In this document: piece after piece, positions 26,891-35,640 of the stretch
Numbering within the stretch: the first letter of the stretch is position 1
How the letters are laid out: every line of letters begins with the position of its first letter
DNA from: Lachnospiraceae bacterium
GTDB lineage: Bacteria > Bacillota > Clostridia > Lachnospirales > Lachnospiraceae
Direction: 5' to 3'
Length of the DNA stretch: 49,178 nucleotides
Assembly: GCA_011959285.1 (NCBI GenBank)
Contig: BLLW01000024.1
Span: 1 to 49,178 of the forward strand
Made by a program: the position numbers and the translations under genes
The notes under the pieces: generated by a model
Told to the model about the DNA's origin: nothing
What the model saw: only the letters and a program-made list of their open reading frames with translations
Database searches by the model: none

Positions 26891-29380
26891 CTACTCCGAC
26901 ATATAGATTGCAAGCTGCTGCCAGATGGCATCTAAGGTCTCCTCAAGGCTTTGACCGCCCTGTATATACTTTGCGCCCTCTTCAAACACTGCCTCCTCAA
27001 AAACAGTATCCTCGATATAAGGGGTGTCCGCACTTTCCATCCATCCCTCAAGGGTCTTTATTTCCTCCTCATCCGGGAAATAGACATCCAGATTCACTTC
27101 CACACCATCCTCATCTACCATTGCCATCGACCCATACTGATTGTTTTCACCCAGATATTCTTCTTCCGGTGTAAAGAGTTCTTCAAGCGCCTCTTTATTG
27201 ACGGCTAGCCCGCCCAACGCGCACTGATTTTCTTTGCCCAGGAACGCCTTCAGGAAATCCACCGCTAATTCCTTTTTGGAGGATGAGGCGCTGATGCCCA
27301 GCATGGTCTGAGGCACAAAGATGTTGCTGCAAAGTCCGGTCATAGGCACCAGCAGCGTATCCTCGTATCCCTTTGCCTTGGCGGCGGAAGTGATATCAAA
27401 ATAGCCATAAGGGTATGTGGTCATACCTGCCATGAACTGGGTATAATCCCCCACGTACTCTAAGGTATTTAGACCATACAGGGAAAGCTCGTATTCCCAT
27501 TTATCTCCATACAGCTCTGAACACCAGCTGCCGGAATCGTTATACCTGTCTATGCTCTTTTGAGAGATGCCATCCATCTGCGCATCGTAGATTCTTTTAA
27601 TCTGCACAAGGAATGCTTCCACTGCTTCCCGGTCTATTTCGCCGTTGTCCTTTTTCCATGCGGGTGCACTTGCCACGGCAAAGACCTTCATAATTCCTTT
27701 TTCGGAACAAATACCCAGGATATCTTTTTCGGGATGATCCGCCCGAATCTGTTCCACTTCGTCCGCCACAGTGACAAGATCTTTCATCCCTGCAACATAC
27801 TGTTCTCTCCCCAGCATAACCGGAAGGGCTACCTGTCCTGGCGCAGCATAAATACCGGTATAGGCGCTATCCTCTCTCTTCAATGCCTGAAAAAGATTTT
27901 CAAACAGTTCTTCCTCCTTAGAAAGTCCCTCTATCGTGCCGCTTAAATCCAGAAGCAGTCCCTTTTCGATGTAGGAATCCATGGGAAGTTCATCCAGCAT
28001 CAAAAGATCGGGACCTTCCCCCGCCATGATTTCTGTATTCAACTTTTTGAGCGCATCCTCTCTGGTAATACCAGTGGTTATGCCGCTGCCCTCTGCCATG
28101 CCAATCTCATATTCCACAAATACGTCAGGATGGCTGACCTGATAGAGAGAAATTGCCGTCCTAAGGTCATAGCTTTCCTCAAGACTGTATAATTTTAATG
28201 TCTTGCTGGGAACAGAAGGCATATCAGGGTCGAAGGAAAATCTCACTAATTTGCCGCTGTTAAAGACGGCAAGAAATACTTCCTCTTCCAGCATAACCAT
28301 ATCTTTGATGCCATATTGAGGACTTCCCAGACGGGAAAGCGCGCCGTCAATCAGCTGCTCCACCCCTTCTTCGCCGATCACATGACGGTGCAGTCCTTTT
28401 TTACCTGCCAAATATAACGCGCCCTCTGTGTCAAAGAAATACGTAAGGTCATACCAGCTTCCGCCATTAAATCCCCGCTCGCCGTACTGCTCCTCCACAA
28501 ACGCCTTAAGTACAGAATCTTCTATGTATTCCTTTTGATCCATGTCATAAATGAGCGGGGTCTTAAAATCATACCCGTCTATGATCATCTTATTTTTGCT
28601 GAACTGAATCTGCATGGGTCTGCCCTCCAGCGTAAGATAAGACTCCGTGCTGCCATCCTCTTTGACTTCGTAAATCGTATCCCCATAGGTGGTTACGAAA
28701 ATCCTTCCGGTATCCGACATCCAGATTCTGTTAGGGTACATTTCATCTTCTGTAACAGAAAGGGTAATTGGGATGACTGTTCCATCCGCCTTGACCAGCG
28801 CACACTCCGGCGACAGATTGAATACGGAATCGGATTCCTGTGCATCCTCTTCCTCCTCTGCGCCGCCTTCACTTCCTTCTCCCTCGGCACCTGCTGTGCT
28901 GCCTTCGCTTCCGTCTTCTTCCGCATCTGCTGTAGTGTCTGCGCTTCCTTCCTCTTCCCCATCTTCTGCAACATCTTCCCCAGCATGATTTCTTGCCTCG
29001 TAGTCATCGTAGATAATTCCCAAGCTGCCGTCTTCTGTCATCTGTACATCCATGACATAGGTCCTACTCAGTTTGTCTTCCAGCCATCCACTGTTCCCAC
29101 TTTCCCATGTGGTCCCATTATCCTTAGACTTTAGGACACCCATCTGACGGTCCGTGATCAGCAATGTTCCATCTGAAAATCTTCTCATTCCGCTGACGGT
29201 TCCCACCATTTCGGCTAAATCAATCTCCTCCTCCGCATACCGCCCCATGGCAATGTCCGGCTCCCCGCCGGTGGGCGCTGTGCTGCTGCTTCCTTCCGTC
29301 ACGCTGGTACAGCCTGCCGCCAATGTCATCAACGCTGCCATGAGCAGACAGATAAATCTTTTGCCTGATTTTTGCTTCAT
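26891..29380 (-). CDS. Large extracellular solute-binding lipoprotein with N-terminal propeller-like domain
   Basis: About 830 residues, twice the usual length for this family. Start ATG 29380 (RBS GGAAGGAG) gives a signal peptide with lipobox TLAAGC. Residues of about 50-400 contain segments like MGVLKSKDNGTTWESGNSGW, typical of BNR or propeller repeats, interrupted by an acidic low-complexity stretch (about 130-190) built of imperfect E-G-S-x-G-x repeats. The C-terminal half is a type 1 extracellular solute-binding domain (KLNTEIMAGEGPDLLMLDEL, GISASSSKKELAVDFLKAFL). The extra domain may sense or hold a ligand outside the cell. First gene of the BlaI-type-operator operon. Confidence 0.85.
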   Translation of the reverse strand: MKQKSGKRFICLLMAALMTLAAGCTSVTEGSSSTAPTGGEPDIAMGRYAEEEIDLAEMVGTVSGMRRFSDGTLLITDRQMGVLKSKDNGTTWESGNSGWLEDKLSRTYVMDVQMTEDGSLGIIYDDYEARNHAGEDVAEDGEEEGSADTTADAEEDGSEGSTAGAEGEGSEGGAEEEEDAQESDSVFNLSPECALVKADGTVIPITLSVTEDEMYPNRIWMSDTGRIFVTTYGDTIYEVKEDGSTESYLTLEGRPMQIQFSKNKMIIDGYDFKTPLIYDMDQKEYIEDSVLKAFVEEQYGERGFNGGSWYDLTYFFDTEGALYLAGKKGLHRHVIGEEGVEQLIDGALSRLGSPQYGIKDMVMLEEEVFLAVFNSGKLVRFSFDPDMPSVPSKTLKLYSLEESYDLRTAISLYQVSHPDVFVEYEIGMAEGSGITTGITREDALKKLNTEIMAGEGPDLLMLDELPMDSYIEKGLLLDLSGTIEGLSKEEELFENLFQALKREDSAYTGIYAAPGQVALPVMLGREQYVAGMKDLVTVADEVEQIRADHPEKDILGICSEKGIMKVFAVASAPAWKKDNGEIDREAVEAFLVQIKRIYDAQMDGISQKSIDRYNDSGSWCSELYGDKWEYELSLYGLNTLEYVGDYTQFMAGMTTYPYGYFDITSAAKAKGYEDTLLVPMTGLCSNIFVPQTMLGISASSSKKELAVDFLKAFLGKENQCALGGLAVNKEALEELFTPEEEYLGENNQYGSMAMVDEDGVEVNLDVYFPDEEEIKTLEGWMESADTPYIEDTVFEEAVFEEGAKYIQGGQSLEETLDAIWQQLAIYMSE

Positions 29381-29444
29381 TTTCGATACTCCTTCCACTT
29401 TCACCAATCACGATTCATTTTCATAAATCCCTATAAGCGCATTT

Positions 29445-29498
29445 GACTACTACAATAGTCTTTTGTAATAGACTATCACAGTAGTCAATTCATGTCAA
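29445..29498 (-). promoter_or_regulatory. Promoter with twin BlaI-type operators upstream of the lipoprotein operon
   Basis: Minus-strand TTGACA (29493-29498), a 17-base spacer and TAGTCT (29470-29475). Two palindromes of form GACTA-N6-TAGTC lie at 29445-29460 and 29471-29486, separated by 10 bases; the upstream one fills the space between the -35 and -10 boxes. Sequence and spacing are the same as in front of blaI (40319-40372). Confidence 0.82.
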
Positions 29499-29500
29499 CC

Positions 29501-29536
29501 AAAAATAAAAAAGTACCCTGCTTTCACAGAATACTT
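29501..29536 (-). terminator. Terminator of the ten-gene amidoligase operon
   Basis: CAGAATACTT (29527-29536) and AAGTACCCTG (29511-29520) pair with two internal mismatches on the minus strand, followed by TTTTTTATTTTT. It lies 30 bases after the last M14-family stop and just upstream of the BlaI-type promoter. Confidence 0.72.
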
Positions 29537-29566
29537 TCTTCAAACCAAAAGGCTCTATAAATACAC

Positions 29567-30508
29567 TTATTTCACACCAAAAGGCTCTTTTACGACTTTT
29601 ATGACTGCAGAATTTGCATAAGTAAGAGGCTCATCATGAATAAAAAAGATTTTTGAATCAACCGGTGCGTACAGAGTCTCCATAATTTCACCCTCATATG
29701 GCTGAATAATATCGGCAACAGGCTGCCCCGCTTCTACCTTTTCCCCCGCCCTGACTAGCGACTCAAAAATTCCTGACTTGGCGGTCCGCACCGAAATCAT
29801 ATCCGTATCATAAAGAACCGTAGACGCAATGACCTCAGGTGCATTGTATTTTACAATTCCCATCTGGGAACAGAAATTCAGAACTGACAGAACCGCCTTC
29901 CCTGCTCCATTACGGTCTATCCTTGAAGTAGTCGTCGTATACACTGAAAATGCCTGCGTATTCCAGACCTGCCAATTATAATTCAGCGTTGCTGTATCGT
30001 AAGGTCTCACTTTCCGAATCACCACATAAGGCAGCCCGAATAATTTTGCAATCTCTGCGCTGCTGTATCCCTCATCCATAATCCTTACATGGGGTACAAA
30101 TTCCCCCGGCATATAGAAAGATGTGAACTGTATACCTAATGCATACTCCGAAGCTTCCCGGAACACCCCTTCGGCAATCCGCTGTGTCGTTTCTCCAAGA
30201 TGATAACCCGGAAACATCCTGTTGATATCTGTATTATCCGTTGGCCAGAATCTCTTTTGAATATTCATAGAGTAAGGGTTGATGGAAGGGATAATCAGAA
30301 TCTTCTTTCCTTTTGTAATCCGCTTTTCCTCTTCCAGCTGCCTGAACTTTTTGATCAGCTGGGAGCAGCAGTAAATCTGCTGTACTTCATTGCCTCTGGA
30401 ACTTCCCACAATGCAAACTGCATTTTCTCCCTCGCCGAACTCATATCCTGTAATTCTGAAATCATCGCGGTACATTCCTTTAATTTCATAGAGGATTCTT
30501 GTCTGCAT
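29567..30508 (-). CDS. AstE/aspartoacylase-like protein, zinc ligands lost
   Basis: A 313-residue paralog of the gene just upstream. The family (M14-related succinylglutamate desuccinylase/aspartoacylase) uses an H-x-x-E and a second His to bind zinc. Here the first motif reads GSSRGNEV (Arg38 in place of His, Glu41 kept) and the second reads GIQFTS (Gln127 for His), so two of three ligands are replaced. The rest of the fold (FWPTDNTDINRMFPGYHLG, C-terminal barrel KVEAGQPVADIIQPYEG) is kept. It may be a non-catalytic partner of its paralog. Starts at the last base of the preceding gene's stop. Confidence 0.8.
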   Translation of the reverse strand: MQTRILYEIKGMYRDDFRITGYEFGEGENAVCIVGSSRGNEVQQIYCCSQLIKKFRQLEEEKRITKGKKILIIPSINPYSMNIQKRFWPTDNTDINRMFPGYHLGETTQRIAEGVFREASEYALGIQFTSFYMPGEFVPHVRIMDEGYSSAEIAKLFGLPYVVIRKVRPYDTATLNYNWQVWNTQAFSVYTTTTSRIDRNGAGKAVLSVLNFCSQMGIVKYNAPEVIASTVLYDTDMISVRTAKSGIFESLVRAGEKVEAGQPVADIIQPYEGEIMETLYAPVDSKIFFIHDEPLTYANSAVIKVVKEPFGVK

Positions 30509-31452
30509 TATTCATAGACCTCCCGTCTTAATAAACGCCCCATTAAAGAACCCTCATCCACGATCGGATAATCACGTATCGTAAACAGGATTCCATCTGC
30601 CGGCGCCTTCACTTCATCCAAAATTACCCCATGTAACGGATCAGCAATCACACCGATTACTTCTCCTCTTTTCAGCTTTTCCCAGTGATGTACCTTTGGC
30701 ACGAACAGACCTCCTGTGGGAGCATTCAAATAACATACATCATCCGGATTTCTTGACACAATCGGATTTCTTGGACGCTTCACATCTCCTTTCCAGATTC
30801 CCATCTTACGCATCAAATTCAAAATGCCGTCTGTGAGCTGATTTCCATAGCTCTGTGTGAGGCGCATTCCCACTCCCATTTCAACCACCAGCGTGGGCGT
30901 CCCTGTGCTGTTCAAGCTGTATGCAAAAGTAGATTCCAGCACCGTACTTGCCCCATGCACCCAGATGAAATCCACATTCAGTTCTTCGGCAAGAGGCACG
31001 AGCTTTGCCTCATGCAGTTCATTGATCCGTATCTGCGGAATCTCAGTCAGATAAATATTGCTGGCATGGATATCAATCACACAATCTGATCCGGATACAT
31101 CTTCCATGATGCCTGCAGCCAGATATTCTGTCATATTTCCATCAATATTTCCCGGGAACAGACGGTTCATATCCAGGTCAAATGCCGGTATCCCTCTCGT
31201 AATGGAATCAATCCCCAATGGATTCATTGCCGGATAAATATCTACGATTCCTGATAATTTTTCCTTTTCTTCCATGATTCTTCTTTGCAGTTCAAAGCAT
31301 ACATACTGTCCTTCCAATTCATCTCCGTGAATGCCGGTGACTATGCTGATACGCTTTTCTGTCCCGGAACACATTTCAGGCATCAGACGGTTTCTCTTAA
31401 TCTGAAGTTCTTCGTCCACGGGCAGACTTACAGATGTTATAATATCTACCAT
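30508..31452 (-). CDS. AstE/aspartoacylase-like metallohydrolase
   Basis: A 314-residue M14-related amidohydrolase. All zinc ligands are visible: TGIHGDELEG (His42, Glu45) and VIDIHASN (His129). The C-terminal domain (GLFVPKVHHWEKLKRGEVIG, HGVILDEVKAPADG) is the lid and beta-barrel found in this family. It should cleave an N-acyl amino acid or acyl-peptide. In the present block it may remove an acyl or aminoacyl group from the product of the ATP-grasp enzyme, or from the imported compound. Tandem with a degenerate copy. Confidence 0.86.
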   Translation of the reverse strand: MVDIITSVSLPVDEELQIKRNRLMPEMCSGTEKRISIVTGIHGDELEGQYVCFELQRRIMEEKEKLSGIVDIYPAMNPLGIDSITRGIPAFDLDMNRLFPGNIDGNMTEYLAAGIMEDVSGSDCVIDIHASNIYLTEIPQIRINELHEAKLVPLAEELNVDFIWVHGASTVLESTFAYSLNSTGTPTLVVEMGVGMRLTQSYGNQLTDGILNLMRKMGIWKGDVKRPRNPIVSRNPDDVCYLNAPTGGLFVPKVHHWEKLKRGEVIGVIADPLHGVILDEVKAPADGILFTIRDYPIVDEGSLMGRLLRREVYE

Positions 31453-31470
31453 TTTTCTTCCTCTTTCACT

Positions 31471-32277
31471 TTAAATTTCCTTTACAGCTACTGCTACCTG
31501 CTGGCACTGCTGACCGCCGCCTACAACGATACCTCTGTTTAACGCGCAGTCCGCTGCGTCTCTTCCTATCCCCACATAAATATAATCTTCGTTTACAAGC
31601 TGATTGTTTGTGGGATCTAATCCATACCATTTTCCTTCCCACAAAACCTCGACCCACGCGTGGGACTCTCCTTCCCCTAGCATGAATCCTGCCGCATATC
31701 TTGCCGGAATTCGGTTCATCCGGCACAGCGAAATCAGGATATGTGCATAGTCCTGACATACCCCGCGCTTAAGTCGCCACGCATCTTCGGATGTGGTCGT
31801 CACATTTGTACAATTTTTCTCATACCGGAAATCTTCGTAAAGACATTGCATGAGTTTTACCGCCTGACCGTAGGGCGTTCCATCCGTTCTGCCTGCAAGC
31901 TTCTTTGCAAGCTCACCGCAGTAACTCTCCAATTCTTTCCCTGCCGCAGTCAGTCCGCGCAGATTAAGGTACATCCCTGGCAGTTCTCCCTTCCTCTGCC
32001 TGTTGCTATCCGCACAGCCCGTCACTGCTGTTCCGCATACGCGGCAGGAAAAAACATCATGCGCCTTTTCAATCGTGCCATATACCATCTGATTTCCAAA
32101 AGAATCCTGCCCTCTGCTCCTGTAATTTTCAGGCATAACTTCTATCTTTAACGATTCAATTCTTTGTCTGTCCATATCTGCAGGTACACACTTTAACGTA
32201 TAATGGCAATTACTTACAGGTTCACTGTAAGTAATTGTCATACAATAAATAAAATCCAGTCTTTTCATTACAGCCAT
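31471..32277 (-). CDS. Transglutaminase-like domain protein
   Basis: A 268-residue protein with the N-terminal beta domain of bacterial transglutaminase-like proteins and a papain-fold C-terminal half. The catalytic triad is clear: Cys174 in RGVCQDYAH, His206 in SHAWVEV and Asp221 in GLDPTNNQ. No signal peptide, so it is cytoplasmic. It could hydrolyse or transfer amide bonds. With alpha-E and circularly permuted ATP-grasp genes beside it, it forms a trio that recurs in many bacteria without an established function. Confidence 0.88.
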   Translation of the reverse strand: MAVMKRLDFIYCMTITYSEPVSNCHYTLKCVPADMDRQRIESLKIEVMPENYRSRGQDSFGNQMVYGTIEKAHDVFSCRVCGTAVTGCADSNRQRKGELPGMYLNLRGLTAAGKELESYCGELAKKLAGRTDGTPYGQAVKLMQCLYEDFRYEKNCTNVTTTSEDAWRLKRGVCQDYAHILISLCRMNRIPARYAAGFMLGEGESHAWVEVLWEGKWYGLDPTNNQLVNEDYIYVGIGRDAADCALNRGIVVGGGQQCQQVAVAVKEI

Positions 32278-32320
32278 GTTTCTTCCAACATCCTATACGC
32301 AGTCTTAAGGAACATGTTTT

Positions 32321-32983
32321 TTAAACAATATGTTCCACCTCATTTACAATCTTATAATAATCCACTTCGGGCTGCGTGACAAGCTTCTGTAAATTGGTTA
32401 AGGATTCCTCATGATAATTGATTCTGCTCCTCATGACTCTGGGCACCAGCCGGTTAATCTCCCTCTGCAATTCTTTTACCGGTGCGCCAAGTCTGGCATA
32501 CAGATCCACTCTTTCCACTCTTTTCCCTGCCTTAATCATATTTCGGACCTGTTCAGAATCAATCTGGTCATCAGCAATGCCCCAGAAAGCAAGAATATTA
32601 TCGATTACTCTCTGCATATCAATAAGAGGCGATCTGCTGATTTTTGCCCGATTCATATCATAGACAGCCAGCTGCACATAGGACAGCGTCTCGGAACCGA
32701 TTTCCTCACGAAGAACGATTGCATTGTCATACGCATGCAGAAGATTACTGATGATAGAATCCGGGTTTGCCTCATCAAAGGGGTATGCCTTCTGAAACAC
32801 TTCCTTCGATCCGTAAATATCCGGTATATCTATCATTTTGCAAAAGCTCTGATAGCTGTCCGCAATCTCGTCAATCATGCTGTCAAAGCTTTTTGAATAT
32901 AAACGAAGAGTGGTGTAAACCCTCTCTGAATACCTCCCAAGCCAAAACAGCCGGTCTGCCTGATCTACTGAAATAATACCCAT
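32321..32983 (-). CDS. Alpha-E domain protein
   Basis: A 220-residue all-helical protein starting MGIISVDQADRLFWLGRYSERV, the signature of the alpha-E family (COG2307), shorter than many members (about 310). It has several conserved charged positions (GRYSERVYT, LREEIGSETLSYV) but no known activity. It overlaps the ATP-grasp gene by 19 bases, indicating coupled translation and likely physical association with that enzyme. Confidence 0.85.
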   Translation of the reverse strand: MGIISVDQADRLFWLGRYSERVYTTLRLYSKSFDSMIDEIADSYQSFCKMIDIPDIYGSKEVFQKAYPFDEANPDSIISNLLHAYDNAIVLREEIGSETLSYVQLAVYDMNRAKISRSPLIDMQRVIDNILAFWGIADDQIDSEQVRNMIKAGKRVERVDLYARLGAPVKELQREINRLVPRVMRSRINYHEESLTNLQKLVTQPEVDYYKIVNEVEHIV

Positions 32984-34284
32984 GTGTCTTTAAATCCTCC
33001 TCCCTGTGATGAATTGACAATAAACGAATCCGGATTTCTGGAAAACCGCGTCAATCCGCTCTTCCAGACCATCGGTTCATCCGCCATGAGCACAAATGCA
33101 CGTAAGTCCGCTTTGCGTGCAACGACTTCGTCTCCTTCCATAATATCAATATCGCAAAAATCTATGACTTCCTGTGCGATGAACCTTCTTGGCTCTGCTT
33201 TCAGCAATGCGACAAATCTTTCCTTTTCTTCCTTCGTCATGCTGCTGCCAAAAACAACGCCATAACCGCCGGCTTCCGCCACATCTTTAAGCACCAGCTC
33301 ATCAAAATGTTCCAGCACATATTTCATATCCTCCTCATAAAAAGGCAGATAGGTAGGCGCATTGCTTAGGACGGGCTCCTCCCCCAGATAATACCGGATC
33401 ATCTTGGGAACAAAATAATAAATTCCTTTGTCATCCGCAATTCCGTTTCCCGGCGCATTCAGCAATGCCACATTTCCCTTGCGATACACATCATAAATAT
33501 GCGGGATGCCTATGACTGACTCCGGATTAAAGTTCATAGGATCCAGATATTCATCCGATATGCGGCGGTATACGGCTCCCACCCGTTCCAATTCTCCGGC
33601 ATAATTTATGTAATATAACTTATCATCTACTACTTTTAAGTCTGCCCCGCTGACCAAGTGCGCGCCTGTCTTTTCTGCCAGATAGGAGTGTTCAAAGTAT
33701 GCCGCATTGCACCTTCCCGGCGTAAGGATAACAGTATGCCCTCCCGCATTTACGTAATCAATGGTTTTCCTCAAAAGTTCTGCGTAATTGCGGTTATCCT
33801 CCAGATGAAACTTCTGGAATGTTTCGGGGCTGCTGCGCCTGCATAAATCTCTGGCAATCATAGGATAAGATGCCCCGGATGGTACACGCAGATTATCCTC
33901 CAGGATATACCAATTCCCATTTTTTCCCTGCACCAGATCGATCCCGGATATATGCGGGTAAATTCCTTTTATTGGCTGTACGCCGTCGCATTCCGCTAAA
34001 TATCCGCTGGATGCAAATATAAAATCTTCCGGAATGACATGATCCTTCACTATTTTCTTTTCACTGTATATATCGTTCAAAAAATAGTTCAGCGCCAATA
34101 CCCTCTGCTTCAATCCTTTTTCCAGATAATCAAATTCCTGCTTTTTAATGATTCGCGGAATGGCATCAAACGGAAACATCTGCTCTTTGAACTGATTATT
34201 TTTGTAAATACCAAACTTTACTCCATATCTTGCCAACAGCTCATTCACCGTATCCGTATGTTTCAATAAATCCATATCGTACAT
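32965..34284 (-). CDS. Circularly permuted type 2 ATP-grasp ligase
   Basis: About 439 residues of the COG2308-type ATP-grasp family. Typical segments are SGIDLVQGKNGNWYILEDNL, the MIARDLCRRSSPETF helix, LTPGRCNAAYFEHSYLAEK and LVLKDVAEAGGYGVVFG, which holds an ATP-binding lysine and a glycine-rich loop; the C-terminus is AFVLMADEPMVWKSGLTRFS. ATP-grasp enzymes activate a carboxylate as acyl phosphate and join it to an amine. Start ATG 34284 has RBS GGAGGG; a longer start overlapping the amidotransferase gene lacks one. Confidence 0.87.
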   Translation of the reverse strand: MYDMDLLKHTDTVNELLARYGVKFGIYKNNQFKEQMFPFDAIPRIIKKQEFDYLEKGLKQRVLALNYFLNDIYSEKKIVKDHVIPEDFIFASSGYLAECDGVQPIKGIYPHISGIDLVQGKNGNWYILEDNLRVPSGASYPMIARDLCRRSSPETFQKFHLEDNRNYAELLRKTIDYVNAGGHTVILTPGRCNAAYFEHSYLAEKTGAHLVSGADLKVVDDKLYYINYAGELERVGAVYRRISDEYLDPMNFNPESVIGIPHIYDVYRKGNVALLNAPGNGIADDKGIYYFVPKMIRYYLGEEPVLSNAPTYLPFYEEDMKYVLEHFDELVLKDVAEAGGYGVVFGSSMTKEEKERFVALLKAEPRRFIAQEVIDFCDIDIMEGDEVVARKADLRAFVLMADEPMVWKSGLTRFSRNPDSFIVNSSQGGGFKDTWVLFQ

Positions 34285-34303
34285 AAAAGTCTCCCTCCAT
34301 TGC

Positions 34304-35014
34304 TTATTTTTCTTCTGCCGCCCTGACAAATTGTTTCAAAATCTTCTTACTATTCTCATCCGTTTTGTAAGAAAATTCAGGGTGCCATTGTATACCCCAC
34401 ACGAAGCTTTTTTCCGGCATATACACAGCTTCTGCTAAACCATCCTCAGCATATGCCATTACCTTAAGCCTGTCAGATAGAATATGAATTGCCTGATGGT
34501 GGTAACTGTTTACCGCTATCTCCGGCTTTTGAATAAGTTGGTATAGCGGCAATTCCCTGACTAATCTCACCTGATGGACAGGCATGTCATAAGGCGGCTT
34601 CTGATGATGCTCAAGCGAAGAATCTTTCTGTGTCGGCAGATCCTGATACAAAGTTCCTCCCAAAACAACATTCATAAATTGAATTCCCCTGCATATGCCA
34701 AGCAGTGCTTTATCTTGATCAAGCGCCATGGAAAAAAGCTTCTTTTCCATGACATCTCTTTCTTTGCAGCACACACCGCACTCTTTTACTGCACATTCCC
34801 CATACAATTCCGGCGACACATCGTGTCCTCCTGTCAGCAGGAATCCATCACAGATTTCACACAACTGTTCCAGCTCTGTATCGTCTTCTGTGAGCGGGAG
34901 CATCACAGGGATTCCTCCAGCCTCTTCAATACCTTCCATATAGCCCGGAAGCATCCACAAGCTATCCTTTTTTTCATCGTATAATGGAATCAATCCAATA
35001 AGCGGTTTACTCAT
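34304..35014 (-). CDS. Class I glutamine amidotransferase-like hydrolase (PuuD-type)
   Basis: A 236-residue gamma-glutamyl-hydrolase of the PuuD group. The nucleophile is Cys108 in LLGICRGIQ, and the other residues are His211 and Glu213 in GIQWHPEF. TGGHDVSPELYGE is the substrate loop. The family cleaves gamma-glutamyl amides such as gamma-glutamyl-GABA. Start ATG 35014 is preceded by GAGGGC. It could undo a gamma-glutamyl bond made by the ATP-grasp ligase or present on an imported compound. Confidence 0.87.
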   Translation of the reverse strand: MSKPLIGLIPLYDEKKDSLWMLPGYMEGIEEAGGIPVMLPLTEDDTELEQLCEICDGFLLTGGHDVSPELYGECAVKECGVCCKERDVMEKKLFSMALDQDKALLGICRGIQFMNVVLGGTLYQDLPTQKDSSLEHHQKPPYDMPVHQVRLVRELPLYQLIQKPEIAVNSYHHQAIHILSDRLKVMAYAEDGLAEAVYMPEKSFVWGIQWHPEFSYKTDENSKKILKQFVRAAEEK

Positions 35015-35039
35015 TATTTTGCCCTCTTTTCCTGCCAGT

Positions 35040-35624
35040 TTACTTTTGCGCAAGACTGCAGATAATCTCTACTGCCGTGTCTATTCCTATCTTTTCGGTA
35101 TTAATTGAAAGATCATAAAAAGATGCCATTCCAAACACCGTATCTGTATAAAAAGCGCAGTATTTTTTTCTTGCATGATCGACAGACTGCAGTTTCTCAG
35201 CCAACTGCATTTCAGACATATCCGGAAATTGCTCCTTCATACGTTTTATTCTGTAATAAGACGGCGCATGAATGAACACGTGCAGCGTATAGTCGTATTC
35301 CTTTAAAATACTGCTGGCGTTTCTTCCTACAATGACACAGTTTCCCTTCTCTGCTATTTTTTGAATAACCTGTTTCTGGGCTTTAAACAAACGTTCATTC
35401 AGAGGTTTATTGTAGAAATCAAATAAACTCTGTGCAAAACCAAAATTAACCGGTACTTTTTCGTCATATAATGCAAGTTCCTGTACATCCAGATTTGACT
35501 GCTTAGCCGTCTCTAAGATAAGTTCTTTGTCGTAAAATGCATATCCTAACCGTTCCGCTGTCAGTTGCCCGATGCTTCCCCCTCCTGCGCCAAATTCCCT
35601 GCTTATCGTTATAATCTTTTTCAT
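35040..35624 (-). CDS. Cytidylate kinase-like protein
   Basis: A 194-residue P-loop kinase-like protein of the AAA_26/cytidylate-kinase-like family. The loop is SREFGAGGGSIG (residues 8-19), followed by FYDKELI, and VIVGRNASSIL near residue 95. Proteins of this family often accompany amino-acid transporters in Lachnospiraceae but their substrate is unknown. It is 16 bases downstream of the GlnQ-type ATPase gene and 25 bases upstream of the PuuD-type gene. Confidence 0.85.
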   Translation of the reverse strand: MKKIITISREFGAGGGSIGQLTAERLGYAFYDKELILETAKQSNLDVQELALYDEKVPVNFGFAQSLFDFYNKPLNERLFKAQKQVIQKIAEKGNCVIVGRNASSILKEYDYTLHVFIHAPSYYRIKRMKEQFPDMSEMQLAEKLQSVDHARKKYCAFYTDTVFGMASFYDLSINTEKIGIDTAVEIICSLAQK

Positions 35625-35640
35625 AATAATTCCCTTGTCC

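Noticed and set aside
29544-29588. 13-base direct repeat ACCAAAAGGCTCT as an attachment site
   Set aside because: One copy is the end of the M14-like coding sequence and the other lies 20 bases after its stop; a local duplication explains it better, and no integrase or element lies between.
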